In this document: positions 9,483 through 18,369 of the stretch, one piece after another
Layout: the number at the start of each line of letters is the position of its first letter
Position numbering within the stretch: position 1 is the first letter of the stretch
From: an uncultured Chloroflexota bacterium
Lineage (GTDB): Bacteria > Chloroflexota > Dehalococcoidia > UBA2979
Direction of reading: 5' to 3'
Assembly: GCA_903917615.1 (NCBI GenBank)
Contig: CAIXBH010000243.1
Span: 1 to 34,162, forward strand
DNA length: 34,162 nucleotides
Program-made: the position numbers and the translations under genes
Notes under the pieces: model-generated
What the model was told of the DNA's origin: nothing
The model's input: the letters and a program-made list of their open reading frames with translations, nothing else
The model's database searches: none

Positions 9483-9624
9483 GTGACCCTCCCGCCGCGT
9501 GTCCCCGTGCGGCGCCCGCCGCTTGAGGCCTCCGCCCGACGCCGGGCGACCGGCGCACTCTACACCCGGCGACCGCGGCATCGCATACGTGGTGGCGTGC
9601 GGGGTGTGTGGCCTCCCTCCGCCG

Positions 9625-10653
9625 CTAGTGGCGCGTGCCCGGCATCGCCTTCACGCGTTCGAGGAGCGTGTCCTCGAACGAGAAGTCCCACTCGAAGGTC
9701 CGATCGAGGCCCTCGCGGCAGAACCACTCATAGGTTTCCGCGAGCGCGCCCTCCATCGTGTGCTCCTGGCGGTATCCGGTGTGCTGCGCCAGCTTGCGGA
9801 TGTCGAAGAGCGAGTTCTTGTACCAGGGGACGAGGCCCACGCCGTGTCGCTGGACGATCTGATAGGGGAACGCACCCGGGGCGTACACCTCATCGGCAAC
9901 CTCGTGTGGCATGTAGATCTTCTCGGGCTGCACGCCCACGATCGCGCCGATGGTGTTCACCCAGTAGTCGTCGCTGTAGTACTCCTGCATGCCCATGTTG
10001 TAGCCCTGCCCGTACGTGCGCGGGTTGAAGAGCATTGAGCAGATCGCCTTCGCCTGGTCCATCACGTAGGACGGATGGCTGAGCGTGGATCCGTTGCCGG
10101 GGATGAGCACGGGCCGGCCCTGCAGCAGCCGGTGGAACATCAACTGCTCGCGCTGCTTCGCGTTGTTGCGCGGTCCCATCACTGTGGGCAGCTTCGCGGT
10201 GCTGTACGGCGCACCCCACGTCCGATGCTCGTCGATCAGGAACGTCTCCACGATCGCCTTGTTGCGCCCGTAGTTGTTCCGCTCGCTCGGGTCGAAGTTG
10301 AAGGGCGTGCGGTCCTCGTGGATGGGCGACGCGAGCGACGGTGCGTACGAGGCGCACGAGGAGATGAAGATGTAGTGGCCGACGCGCCCCTTGTAGATGT
10401 CGAGGATGCCGTCGACGTCGTCCTTGTTGTACGCGCTCGTGTCGATGATCGCGTCGAAGGACTCGTTCGCGAAGAGCGTCCGCATCGCCTCGTGGTCGTG
10501 GCGGTCGCCGTGGATCTGGCGCACGCCGCGAGGCAGCACCACCGGCGTCACGCCCCGGTTGAACGTCGCCACCTCGTAGCCCGTGCGGACGAGTTCCTCG
10601 ACGACTGCGAGGCCGTTGAACCGCGAGCCGCCCGTCACCAGGACCTTGGTCAT
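9625..10653 (-). CDS. NAD-dependent epimerase/dehydratase (extended SDR)
   Basis: N-terminal KVLVTGGSRFNGLAVVEEL nucleotide-binding motif; NNYGRNKA (Y-x3-K) catalytic motif; AGGAGG RBS upstream. Confidence 0.88.
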   Translation of the reverse strand: MTKVLVTGGSRFNGLAVVEELVRTGYEVATFNRGVTPVVLPRGVRQIHGDRHDHEAMRTLFANESFDAIIDTSAYNKDDVDGILDIYKGRVGHYIFISSCASYAPSLASPIHEDRTPFNFDPSERNNYGRNKAIVETFLIDEHRTWGAPYSTAKLPTVMGPRNNAKQREQLMFHRLLQGRPVLIPGNGSTLSHPSYVMDQAKAICSMLFNPRTYGQGYNMGMQEYYSDDYWVNTIGAIVGVQPEKIYMPHEVADEVYAPGAFPYQIVQRHGVGLVPWYKNSLFDIRKLAQHTGYRQEHTMEGALAETYEWFCREGLDRTFEWDFSFEDTLLERVKAMPGTRH

Positions 10654-10850
10654 CGTGCATCCCTCCTGCGCGTGGCCGAGGGAGCGCCTCCTCGGACGCG
10701 CGTACTGTACGCCGCGTGTCGAGGGCGCGTGGAGGTCAGGCGCCCGCCGCGTCTCGCTCAGGGCAACAGGGCCGGTCGCGTCGATCGAGCCGTTCGCGGG
10801 TGACCTGAGACGTCACGGGGGCGCGCGCCGGGCACGCGTGAGCCGAAGGC

Positions 10851-13022
10851 TCACTTGATCAGGGTCTTCTTGTTGTTCACGTAGTCGAGCAGGATGTACT
10901 GACCGAGCTCCCCCGCGGAGCCGAAGAACACGCGCCCCTTGTTGATCTTCGCCATCGTCTTCAGGAAGTCGCCCATGTGCGGGTGGCTGTCGAGGACGAA
11001 CGTGTTGATGGTGATCTCGTCCTTCGTGCAGCGGACCACCTCGCGCAGCGTCTCCTGGAGCGCGCCGGGCAAGCGGCGGTAGCCGAGGCTCGGGTCGGCG
11101 GGGGCAGGGTCGACGCCGGACCACTGGCTGTAGGTGGTCGGCTCGCCGTCCGTGATGAAGACGATCTGCCGCGTGCCGACGTGATATTTGCGCAGGATCT
11201 TCCGTGCCTGGCTGAGCGCCTGCTGGTAGTTCGTGCCGCCGCCGTACTCGATCCAGTAGTCGTCGAGCAGCATCTGTGGCTTGAGCGTCGCGACGAGGTA
11301 CGAGAAGGCGACGACGTGCAGCTCGTCCTTCGGGAACTTCGAGCGGATGAGCGTGTCGAGTGCGAGCGCGATCTTGCGCCCCGCCTGGAATCGACCGCCG
11401 TGCATCATCGAATACGACATATCGAGCATGATCACCGTCGCGCACGAGGTGAGCGCCTCGGTCGGGTTCACCTCGAAGTCCCGCGCGGTGATCTGTACGG
11501 GCGTCTGCGGGCCGCCACGGGTGACCGCGTTGAGCACCGTACGATTCGTGTCCACGAGCCCGAACGAGTCGCCCCACTCGTAGGGACGGGTGTCGTCCAT
11601 GCGCTCGACGCCGACGCCGCGGCGTCCCAGCGTGTGGTCCCCCGTCGTGCTGCTCTCGACGTCCCCGAAGATGTCTTTCAGCGCGCGCTCGCCGACTTTG
11701 CGCACGGCGCGAGGCGTCAACTCCCACTCACGACCGTTCTTTCGGATGATCCCGGCGTCCTCCAGCATCTTCATCAGTTGCTGGAGCTGTTCCGCGATGT
11801 GGCCGGCGTCCTCGCCGAGGATGCGTGCGACCTCGTCCGGGTCGATCGCATCGATGTCGTTCATGCGGATCGCGCGGTTGAGGTCGCGCTCGAGCGATGC
11901 GATGTCGTTCAGATCACCCATCAGGTGCAGGGCATCCTGGAGCGAGAGCGGCTCGTCGCCGATGAACGGGAACTCGTTCCCGTCGGCCTGGCCTGGCCGG
12001 AGTTGCTGCATCAGGCCGGCCATCTCCATCAGGTCGAGCTGGATGCGATTGTCGCGAAGCAGTCCCTCCATCAGGCTCTCGAGTTCCTGTCGCTGGTCCG
12101 GTGACATCGAGCGCATGAGCGACTGCATCTGCGAGACCTGGTCCTGCAGGTAGTCCATGAGCTGATCGAGGTCCTCGATGCCATCGGGGAAGGCGTCGCC
12201 GTACTTCTCCATGAACTGGTCGAAGTCCGGCTCCTGGCCGTTGAGGCGCTGGCGCAGCATCTCGTTGAGGTCGTGGATCATCTGCTGTGAGCGCTTCAGG
12301 TCGTCCTGCGTCATGGACTGCAGCGATTGCTGCATCCCCTTGAAGTAGTTCTCGAGCATCTGCTGCTGGAGCTGCTTCAGGAGATTGTCGAAGCGCTCGC
12401 GCGCCTCGGGATCCATGAAGTCGTAGTCGCGCAGCTGCTGGATGCGCCCGCCGGCGTCGGGCGGCAGCGCGTCGAGCTGGTTGCGTCGCTGCTGCGCGAT
12501 GTTCCGCAGCATGTCGCGGAACGAGTCTTCGACCTCCTCAGGGCTGCCGCCCTGCTGGCCACCGCCGCTACTCGCGCCGGGCTGTCCGTTCCGCCTCGGG
12601 GTGTTCGACGGGGAGTCCCCCGCTCCCCCACCTTCCCCCGCCGAGGGGGAGCGTGTTGGATCGGCGCCCTGCCGCGGGCGATCCTGTGACCCGCGCGCCT
12701 CGTCGAGGCGTTGATCCACCGTGCCGCGCTCGCGATCGAGGATCTCGTCGAGTTGCTTCTGGATGTCGTCGAAGATGCCGTCGAGGTTATGCGTCAGCAG
12801 CGCGTCCTCGCGCCGCTCGCGTGCGCGGTCGAGGAGCTCCCGCGTGCCGGGCATGCGGCGGCCATCGCGCATGTCGGCGCCCTGCCGCATGAGGCGGTTC
12901 ATGATGCTGCGGAGGTCACCGCCCTCGAGGATCTCGCCGGCGATGTGGTCCAGTGCCTCTTCGGGCGTGAACCATTCGATTCGCTGGGTGCCGTCCCACG
13001 CGCTGTAGCGGAAGAGGGTCAC
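10851..13022 (-). CDS. VWA domain-containing protein
   Basis: MIDAS motif LDMSYSM (DxSxS), GGGTNYQQAL and ITDGEPTT; long charged helical N-terminal region; GTG start. Confidence 0.85.
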   Translation of the reverse strand: MTLFRYSAWDGTQRIEWFTPEEALDHIAGEILEGGDLRSIMNRLMRQGADMRDGRRMPGTRELLDRARERREDALLTHNLDGIFDDIQKQLDEILDRERGTVDQRLDEARGSQDRPRQGADPTRSPSAGEGGGAGDSPSNTPRRNGQPGASSGGGQQGGSPEEVEDSFRDMLRNIAQQRRNQLDALPPDAGGRIQQLRDYDFMDPEARERFDNLLKQLQQQMLENYFKGMQQSLQSMTQDDLKRSQQMIHDLNEMLRQRLNGQEPDFDQFMEKYGDAFPDGIEDLDQLMDYLQDQVSQMQSLMRSMSPDQRQELESLMEGLLRDNRIQLDLMEMAGLMQQLRPGQADGNEFPFIGDEPLSLQDALHLMGDLNDIASLERDLNRAIRMNDIDAIDPDEVARILGEDAGHIAEQLQQLMKMLEDAGIIRKNGREWELTPRAVRKVGERALKDIFGDVESSTTGDHTLGRRGVGVERMDDTRPYEWGDSFGLVDTNRTVLNAVTRGGPQTPVQITARDFEVNPTEALTSCATVIMLDMSYSMMHGGRFQAGRKIALALDTLIRSKFPKDELHVVAFSYLVATLKPQMLLDDYWIEYGGGTNYQQALSQARKILRKYHVGTRQIVFITDGEPTTYSQWSGVDPAPADPSLGYRRLPGALQETLREVVRCTKDEITINTFVLDSHPHMGDFLKTMAKINKGRVFFGSAGELGQYILLDYVNNKKTLIK
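12621..12653. repeat. G/C-run palindrome inside the VWA coding sequence
   Basis: cgctccccc-(15 nt)-gggggagcg perfect 9-bp arms, encoding RSPSAGEGGGA in the VWA frame. Confidence 0.6.
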
Positions 13023-13134
13023 GGGCGTCCTCGACTCTGGCCGGCGGGGCCGGCGAGCGTTCCCATCCTACGCGCGCAGGCGAGGGCCTGTGGCGCGCAG
13101 GTTGCCGGTCAGGGAGGCAGAACCCACCCCTCGG

Positions 13135-13159
13135 CCCCCTCCCGCTTCGCGGGAGGGGG
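13135..13159. repeat. Intergenic G/C-run palindrome (ccccctcccgc-ttc-gcgggaggggg)
   Basis: Perfect 11-bp stem with 3-nt loop; resembles the element within the VWA gene and is followed by another short G/C hairpin at 13178-13197. Confidence 0.65.
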
Positions 13160-13302
13160 AGACAAGGAAGTTGGATACGAGGGGGCTGCGCCCCTCGCGC
13201 TCCCGGCAGAGCTCGGTTGTTTGCGTCTGATCCGGTGCGAGGGATTTCGCGGCCGATGTGGGGCAGATGAGAGGTTCGGCCCCGCGCCCATGGGGCGCGA
13301 CG

Positions 13303-13929
13303 CTACAGCGCGAGGAGGCCCGAGCGGGCGGCGATGGTGACCGCCTCGGTGCGCGAGCTGGCGTCGAGCTTGGAGAGCACCGCACCCACGTGGAACTTCA
13401 CGGTGTGCTCACTGATGCCGAGGCGGAGCGCGATCGCCTTGTTCGGCAGGCCGAGGGCGATCTGCCGGAGTACGTCGAGCTCGCGCGCGGTGAGGCGCGC
13501 TTCGTTCGAGCCGGGAGCGGCCTCGGGCTCGTCCGCCGGGCGCACGGCACGAACGAACGCCGGGTCGAGGACGGTGAGGCCGGCGGCGACGGCGCGGACC
13601 GCTGCACCAAGCTCATCTGCGGTCGCGTCCCGCGTGATCCAGCCTTCGGCCGCCGCGCCCGCCGGGGCATCGAGGCGCGGCGGGCGCGAGTCCGCGCGCA
13701 GGAACACGTTCGGCAGGCCGAGCGCACGCGCGTCGTCGACGGCGCCCGGCTCATCCTCGCCGACGTCGACCACGAGCACGTCCGCATCGATCACTGGTAC
13801 GTCGCCGGGCGCGTCAGCGTCCTCGTCCACGACGATCAGGCCGGAGGCGCGCAACAACTCCGCGAGGCCAGCGCGCAGCGCCGGGTAGGGCGCGCGCACC
13901 ATCGCACGAAGTTGCGGCACGCCTCGCAT
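13303..13929 (-). CDS. LuxR/NarL-type regulator with degenerate receiver domain
   Basis: C-terminal HTH LTARELDVLRQIALGLPNKAIALRLGISEHTVKFHVGAVLSKL; N-terminal receiver-like fold lacking the acidic pair. Confidence 0.85.
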   Translation of the reverse strand: MRGVPQLRAMVRAPYPALRAGLAELLRASGLIVVDEDADAPGDVPVIDADVLVVDVGEDEPGAVDDARALGLPNVFLRADSRPPRLDAPAGAAAEGWITRDATADELGAAVRAVAAGLTVLDPAFVRAVRPADEPEAAPGSNEARLTARELDVLRQIALGLPNKAIALRLGISEHTVKFHVGAVLSKLDASSRTEAVTIAARSGLLAL

Positions 13930-13937
13930 CGCTACGG

Positions 13938-14840
13938 CTACGCGCGCTCGCCGAGCGTCACGGCGACTTCGTGCTGCGCGCCTCCGCGCACGAGCGCCAC
14001 GCGCACGGTCGCGCCCACGCGCTCGGGGCCCAGGGCGTCGCGCAACTCCTCGGCGTCGCGGACCGGCGCGCCCTCGATCGTCGCCAGGATGTCCCCGACG
14101 AGCAGGCCGGCGGCCGCCGCGGGGGTGCTCGGCTCGACGTTCACGATGAGCAGGCCGGTCGCCTGGTCGCCGAACGCCGCCGCGAGCGCCTCCGGCATCC
14201 GCACCTGCTGACTGGCGATCCCGAGGTACGCCCGCAACATGCGTCCGTGGGCGCGCAGCGCCTCGACCACGCCAGTCACGGACCGGGCGGTGATGGTGAT
14301 GCCGCCACGCGGCAGCGAGATGTTCACGCCGATCACGCGTCCGTCGGCATCGACCAGGGGGCCGCCCGAGAAGCCGGGGAAGAATGTCGTGTCCGTGCGC
14401 AGGTAGCCCTCGATGCGGCCGCCGCGGCGGGTGCGCCACGGGCCGCCGACAGCCGCCACCGTGCCAAGCGAGGCCTGCACGCCGTCCCTCGCGGGCCGAC
14501 CGACCGCCAGCACGAGGTGCCCAACCTTTGCCGAACCGTCCGGCGCAAGCTCGGCGGCGGCGGTCGCACCCTCGACGGCGAGCAATGCGAGGTCGGTGCC
14601 AGGGTCGCGGCCGACGAGGGTGGCTGCGACCGTCGTGCCATCCGGGAGGCCCACCGTGATGGCTTCCTCGTTCTCGATGACGTGGTCTGCGGTGACCACG
14701 AGGCCGTCCGCCCACACGACGCCGCTCGCAGGGAAGCGTCGGCGTGCGTCCACCTGCACCGTCGAGGCGCCTGCGCGCTCGACGGCGGCAGCGAGGCCGT
14801 CGGAGATCTGTCGCAGGGTTGGTGATTCGTTCGTGGTCAT
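13938..14840 (-). CDS. S1C (HtrA/Deg-like) trypsin-type serine protease with PDZ domain
   Basis: Triad motifs TADHVI, DPGTDLALLAV, FFPGFSGGPLVD; C-terminal PDZ (YLGIASQQV...GLLIVNVEPSTPAAAAGLLVGDILATIEG). No signal peptide or TM segment apparent. Confidence 0.9.
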   Translation of the reverse strand: MTTNESPTLRQISDGLAAAVERAGASTVQVDARRRFPASGVVWADGLVVTADHVIENEEAITVGLPDGTTVAATLVGRDPGTDLALLAVEGATAAAELAPDGSAKVGHLVLAVGRPARDGVQASLGTVAAVGGPWRTRRGGRIEGYLRTDTTFFPGFSGGPLVDADGRVIGVNISLPRGGITITARSVTGVVEALRAHGRMLRAYLGIASQQVRMPEALAAAFGDQATGLLIVNVEPSTPAAAAGLLVGDILATIEGAPVRDAEELRDALGPERVGATVRVALVRGGAQHEVAVTLGERA

Positions 14841-14958
14841 CTCGGGCTCCCGTTGTGTATATCCACCGTACGGGATCGAGGATCGGGCCGCGGGGCCCCC
14901 GGGAGATCACCCATCCGAGCGGGGTGAGGCCCCCACTCCGGCGAGGAGCCCGCGCCGA

Positions 14959-15255
14959 CTAGGCGCGGAACTTCGAGGTGAGGCTGTCGATCGTCGATTG
15001 CGTCGCGAGATCGGCGGACTGCGCGGCCTTGATGATGGTCACCACGCTCGAGGCGCCTGCGGCCAGCGTGGCTTCGTGCACCCGTCGCGCGAGCGGCCAT
15101 ACGTCGTCAGGAGCGCCTTCCACGGTCGTCCCCAGCGCGTCGACCTCATACCGCAGGCCCGAGCCGGCGACCACGGCGATGGCCGCCTCGACATGGCGGT
15201 AGCGATCGTCCGGCGTGCCGGGCGGGTTCGGCAGGACCTGGATCTCGAGGATCAT
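14959..15255 (-). CDS. MTH1187/YqgV-type thiamine-binding family protein
   Basis: Small 98-aa protein MILEIQVLPNPPGTPDDRYRHVEAAIAVVAGSGLRYEVDALGTTVEG typical of the DUF77/MTH1187 family. Confidence 0.7.
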   Translation of the reverse strand: MILEIQVLPNPPGTPDDRYRHVEAAIAVVAGSGLRYEVDALGTTVEGAPDDVWPLARRVHEATLAAGASSVVTIIKAAQSADLATQSTIDSLTSKFRA

Positions 15256-15301
15256 CCGGAACTCCTTCCTCGACGGGACAGCCGCGCGTGGCCGGGGCCT
15301 G

Positions 15302-16546
15302 TCATCCGTTGTCCGGCGGCGGCGCCCAGTTGCGGCGCATCACCCCGAGGATCAGCGTCAGGACGATGCCAACAATGCAGCAACCGCAGAGCCCGTAAAA
15401 GCCCGCGTTGAACGAGCCCGTGATGTCCTTCAGGTAGCCGATCGCCGAGATGAACGTGAACGCACCGATGTTCGCGAACATGTTCGAGAACCCGCTCGAC
15501 ACGCCGGCGCGCCTCGGCCCGAGGAACTCGACGGGCACCGCGAACAGGGGGCCGAAGTAGAGCTGAATGAACACGGCGTTCAGGCAGACGATGCCGATGA
15601 GCACCGCGCGGTCGTTGACGAGCGCGATCAGCACCGTCGTGACCGCGAGCATCGCGAGCGAGCCGCCGATCACCAGGAGCGGTCGCTGGAAGCGGTCCGA
15701 GAGATAGCCGCCGACGAAGTTGCACGGCACCGTGATGAGCGCCGCGAACGCGATCAGTCCGCCCGCCTCGGCGAGCGTGAAGCCCTTCTGCACGACCAGC
15801 AACGATGGCAGCCAGAAGGGCAGCCCCTGCGCGACGGACAGGCGCACGTACTGGATGCCGCCGATGATCCACATGACACGGAAGCGGAACAGCCCGAACG
15901 CTTCGGTGATGCTGCCCGCACGGCGGCTGCCACCCGAGGCGCCCTCGCGCGCGAAGCGGTAGTACGCCGCTGCGGCCACGAGGCCCAGTCCCGAGAAGAG
16001 CACGAATGGCATCCGCCAGCCGTACCGCTGTTCGAGGAACGGGCCGACGAGGTTCAGTCCGATGTTGGATGTGAAGCCGCCGGCGACGAACAACCCCATC
16101 GCGGTCGCACGCCGGTTCGGGGGAAACCATGACGAGATGAGGACGAGTCCGGGCGCGAACAGCAGCGAACGGAAGAAGCCGGCCGCTCCCTGGTTCACCA
16201 GCATCAGAGGATACGAGCTCATCAACGCGAACGTCGCGCCGAGGATGTTGGTGCCGACGGCGCCGATGAAGAAGAGTCGCTTCGGACCGAAGCGGTCTAC
16301 GAGGTATCCCGACGGGATCTGCATCAGTGCGTAGATCCCGGTCGCGGCAAAGGAGAAGGCGCCCGCCTCGCCGAAGGTAAGCCCGAGGTCGGCGCGGATC
16401 TTCGGCAGGAATAGGCCGATCCCGCCCGAGATCAGGCCTTGGAACGATTGGCACACGATGAGGAGCGCGATCGTGACGAATGCCGCAGCGCGCGAGTAGT
16501 TCGCGGTGGGGGCGTCCGTGGGTGGCGGGGTGGCGGTCTGATTCAT
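15302..16546 (-). CDS. MFS transporter (12 TM)
   Basis: YLVDRFGPKRLFFIGAVGTNILGATF and further hydrophobic segments; MFS A-motif. Confidence 0.88.
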   Translation of the reverse strand: MNQTATPPPTDAPTANYSRAAAFVTIALLIVCQSFQGLISGGIGLFLPKIRADLGLTFGEAGAFSFAATGIYALMQIPSGYLVDRFGPKRLFFIGAVGTNILGATFALMSSYPLMLVNQGAAGFFRSLLFAPGLVLISSWFPPNRRATAMGLFVAGGFTSNIGLNLVGPFLEQRYGWRMPFVLFSGLGLVAAAAYYRFAREGASGGSRRAGSITEAFGLFRFRVMWIIGGIQYVRLSVAQGLPFWLPSLLVVQKGFTLAEAGGLIAFAALITVPCNFVGGYLSDRFQRPLLVIGGSLAMLAVTTVLIALVNDRAVLIGIVCLNAVFIQLYFGPLFAVPVEFLGPRRAGVSSGFSNMFANIGAFTFISAIGYLKDITGSFNAGFYGLCGCCIVGIVLTLILGVMRRNWAPPPDNG

Positions 16547-16606
16547 CCGCGCATTGTCCGTCCGGTGATCGGTTCGGGCGAACGCGGCTCCGCGCTCTCT
16601 GCTTGG

Positions 16607-18235
16607 CTAGAGATCGACGGCCGGCGCCGCGTCGTCCGCGTCGAAGGAATGGCGGAGTGTGATCTCGCGCACGCTGATCGCGAGGCCAAGGACGATGAGC
16701 GCCATGAGGAGCGTGCCGAGGAACACGTGGTCGATCGCCGTCGCGACGGCGCGCTTCTGCGTCTGGAGCGCGAGATTCAGCGTGGCCTCGCCGTTGGGGA
16801 GCGCGCGCAGGGCTGCGCGGGCCGGCTCGAAGCGCACGGGGTCGAGCGCCAGCGTGGGATCCTTGAACTGCTGGTAGACGGCGGGTGGCATGGTCGAGGA
16901 GAAGCCGACGCTGTCGGCCGTGAACGCCGTTACGTAGGACGTGGTGAGGACGAGGCCGAGGGTGGCGACACCCATGGTCTGACCGATCAGGTTGAAGAAC
17001 TGGCGCGTGCTGGACGCCACCCCCTGCTGCTCCTGCGATACGGCGCCCTGCACCAGCACCTGCGTGACCGGGAACACGCAGCCGGTGCCGAAGCCCATCA
17101 GCACCATCACCACGCCGATGCGCCACTCGGCTTCGTTCGCCTCGAGGTGCGAGAGGATGAACGCCGCGGTCGCCATGAGCGCGGTCCCGAAGATCATCTG
17201 GTACTTGAACCGCCCGGTCCGCGCGATGATCTGACCGCCGATGATGCTTGTGCAGAGCCCTCCGAGCGCCTGCGCGGTGACGATGTATCCCGACGCCGCT
17301 GCCGACGCACCGAGCGATGTCTGCACGTACGTCGGCAGGAACTGCACGCCGGCGAAGATCCCGAACGCGGCGAAGGTGGTCATCGCGACGCCCTGCACGA
17401 ATGGCACGTTGCGGAAGAGCGCGAGGGGGATGATCGGCTGGATCTGGGTGCGCTCGTTGAACACGAAGGCCACGGCAGTCACGACGGCCACGGCGATGAG
17501 CCCGAGCGTCTCCGGGGACGTCCAGCCGAACGCCGGGCTCGCCCACACGACGGCGAAGAGCAGGGCGACCGTGCTGACGCCCAGCAGCAGCGCGCCGCGG
17601 AAGTCGATGTCCGCGATGCGGCCGCCTGCGCCGCCACCCCGAGGCAGTTGCGTGATGATGAAGATGCTCGCGCCGATGCCCAGCGGCAGGTTGATGTAGA
17701 AGCACCACCGCCAGCCGGGACCGTCCGCGAGCAGGCCACCGAGGCCGGGACCGGCGAGTTGCGCGAACGTGAACATCCCCGTGAAGAACGCGAAGTACTT
17801 GGCCCGTTCGAGCGGCGTGAAGATGTCGCCGAGCGTCGCGAACACGCACGACACGATGAGCCCGGCACCCACGCCCTGGGCTGCCCGCGCGAGGATGAGT
17901 ACCGTCATGGTGGGCGCGGCGCCGCAGGCAGCGGAAGCCGCGACGAAGATCGCGATCCCGGCCAGCATGAACGCCTTGCGGCCGAACATGTCCGACAACT
18001 TGCCGACGACGGGGATCGTGACCGTGCTCGTCACGAGGTAGGAACTGATGACCCACGAGAGGCTCTTGAAGCCGTGCAGGTCGGCCGCGATGTGCGCGAG
18101 CGCGGTGGACACGATCGACTGGTCGATCGCGGTGAGGAACATGCACAGCATGATCGCGCCGAAGATGACGAGGCGTTGACGCTGCGTCAGCGTGGCGCCC
18201 ATCGGCCGGCGAGGAGGCGTGGCGACTGCGGCCAT
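16607..18235 (-). CDS. DHA2-family (EmrB/QacA-type, 14 TM) MFS transporter
   Basis: LCMFLTAIDQSIVSTAL, VGKLSDMFGRKAFML, GPGWRWCFYINLPLGI; start MAAVATPPRRP. Confidence 0.92.
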   Translation of the reverse strand: MAAVATPPRRPMGATLTQRQRLVIFGAIMLCMFLTAIDQSIVSTALAHIAADLHGFKSLSWVISSYLVTSTVTIPVVGKLSDMFGRKAFMLAGIAIFVAASAACGAAPTMTVLILARAAQGVGAGLIVSCVFATLGDIFTPLERAKYFAFFTGMFTFAQLAGPGLGGLLADGPGWRWCFYINLPLGIGASIFIITQLPRGGGAGGRIADIDFRGALLLGVSTVALLFAVVWASPAFGWTSPETLGLIAVAVVTAVAFVFNERTQIQPIIPLALFRNVPFVQGVAMTTFAAFGIFAGVQFLPTYVQTSLGASAAASGYIVTAQALGGLCTSIIGGQIIARTGRFKYQMIFGTALMATAAFILSHLEANEAEWRIGVVMVLMGFGTGCVFPVTQVLVQGAVSQEQQGVASSTRQFFNLIGQTMGVATLGLVLTTSYVTAFTADSVGFSSTMPPAVYQQFKDPTLALDPVRFEPARAALRALPNGEATLNLALQTQKRAVATAIDHVFLGTLLMALIVLGLAISVREITLRHSFDADDAAPAVDL

Positions 18236-18369
18236 ACGGCCTCGTCTTTCCAGGGAACGTGCGTGGGTACCCGGCGGGTCAGGTCCCGCAGCGATGGTGA
18301 CCCCGCCTGGGCGTATCGGCAACCCGCGCCGTTTCCGGCGCGTGAATTCGTGGACGCGCGCGACTGCGC

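Noticed and set aside
16547-16606. Possible TPP riboswitch upstream of the MFS/MTH1187 pair
   Set aside because: Gap of about 60 bp is too short and lacks the conserved CTGAGA / thi-box sequence.
15252-18146. 964-aa minus-strand ORF overlapping two MFS genes
   Set aside because: Arg/His/Pro-rich shifted frame across two clear transporter CDSs; no domain recognisable.
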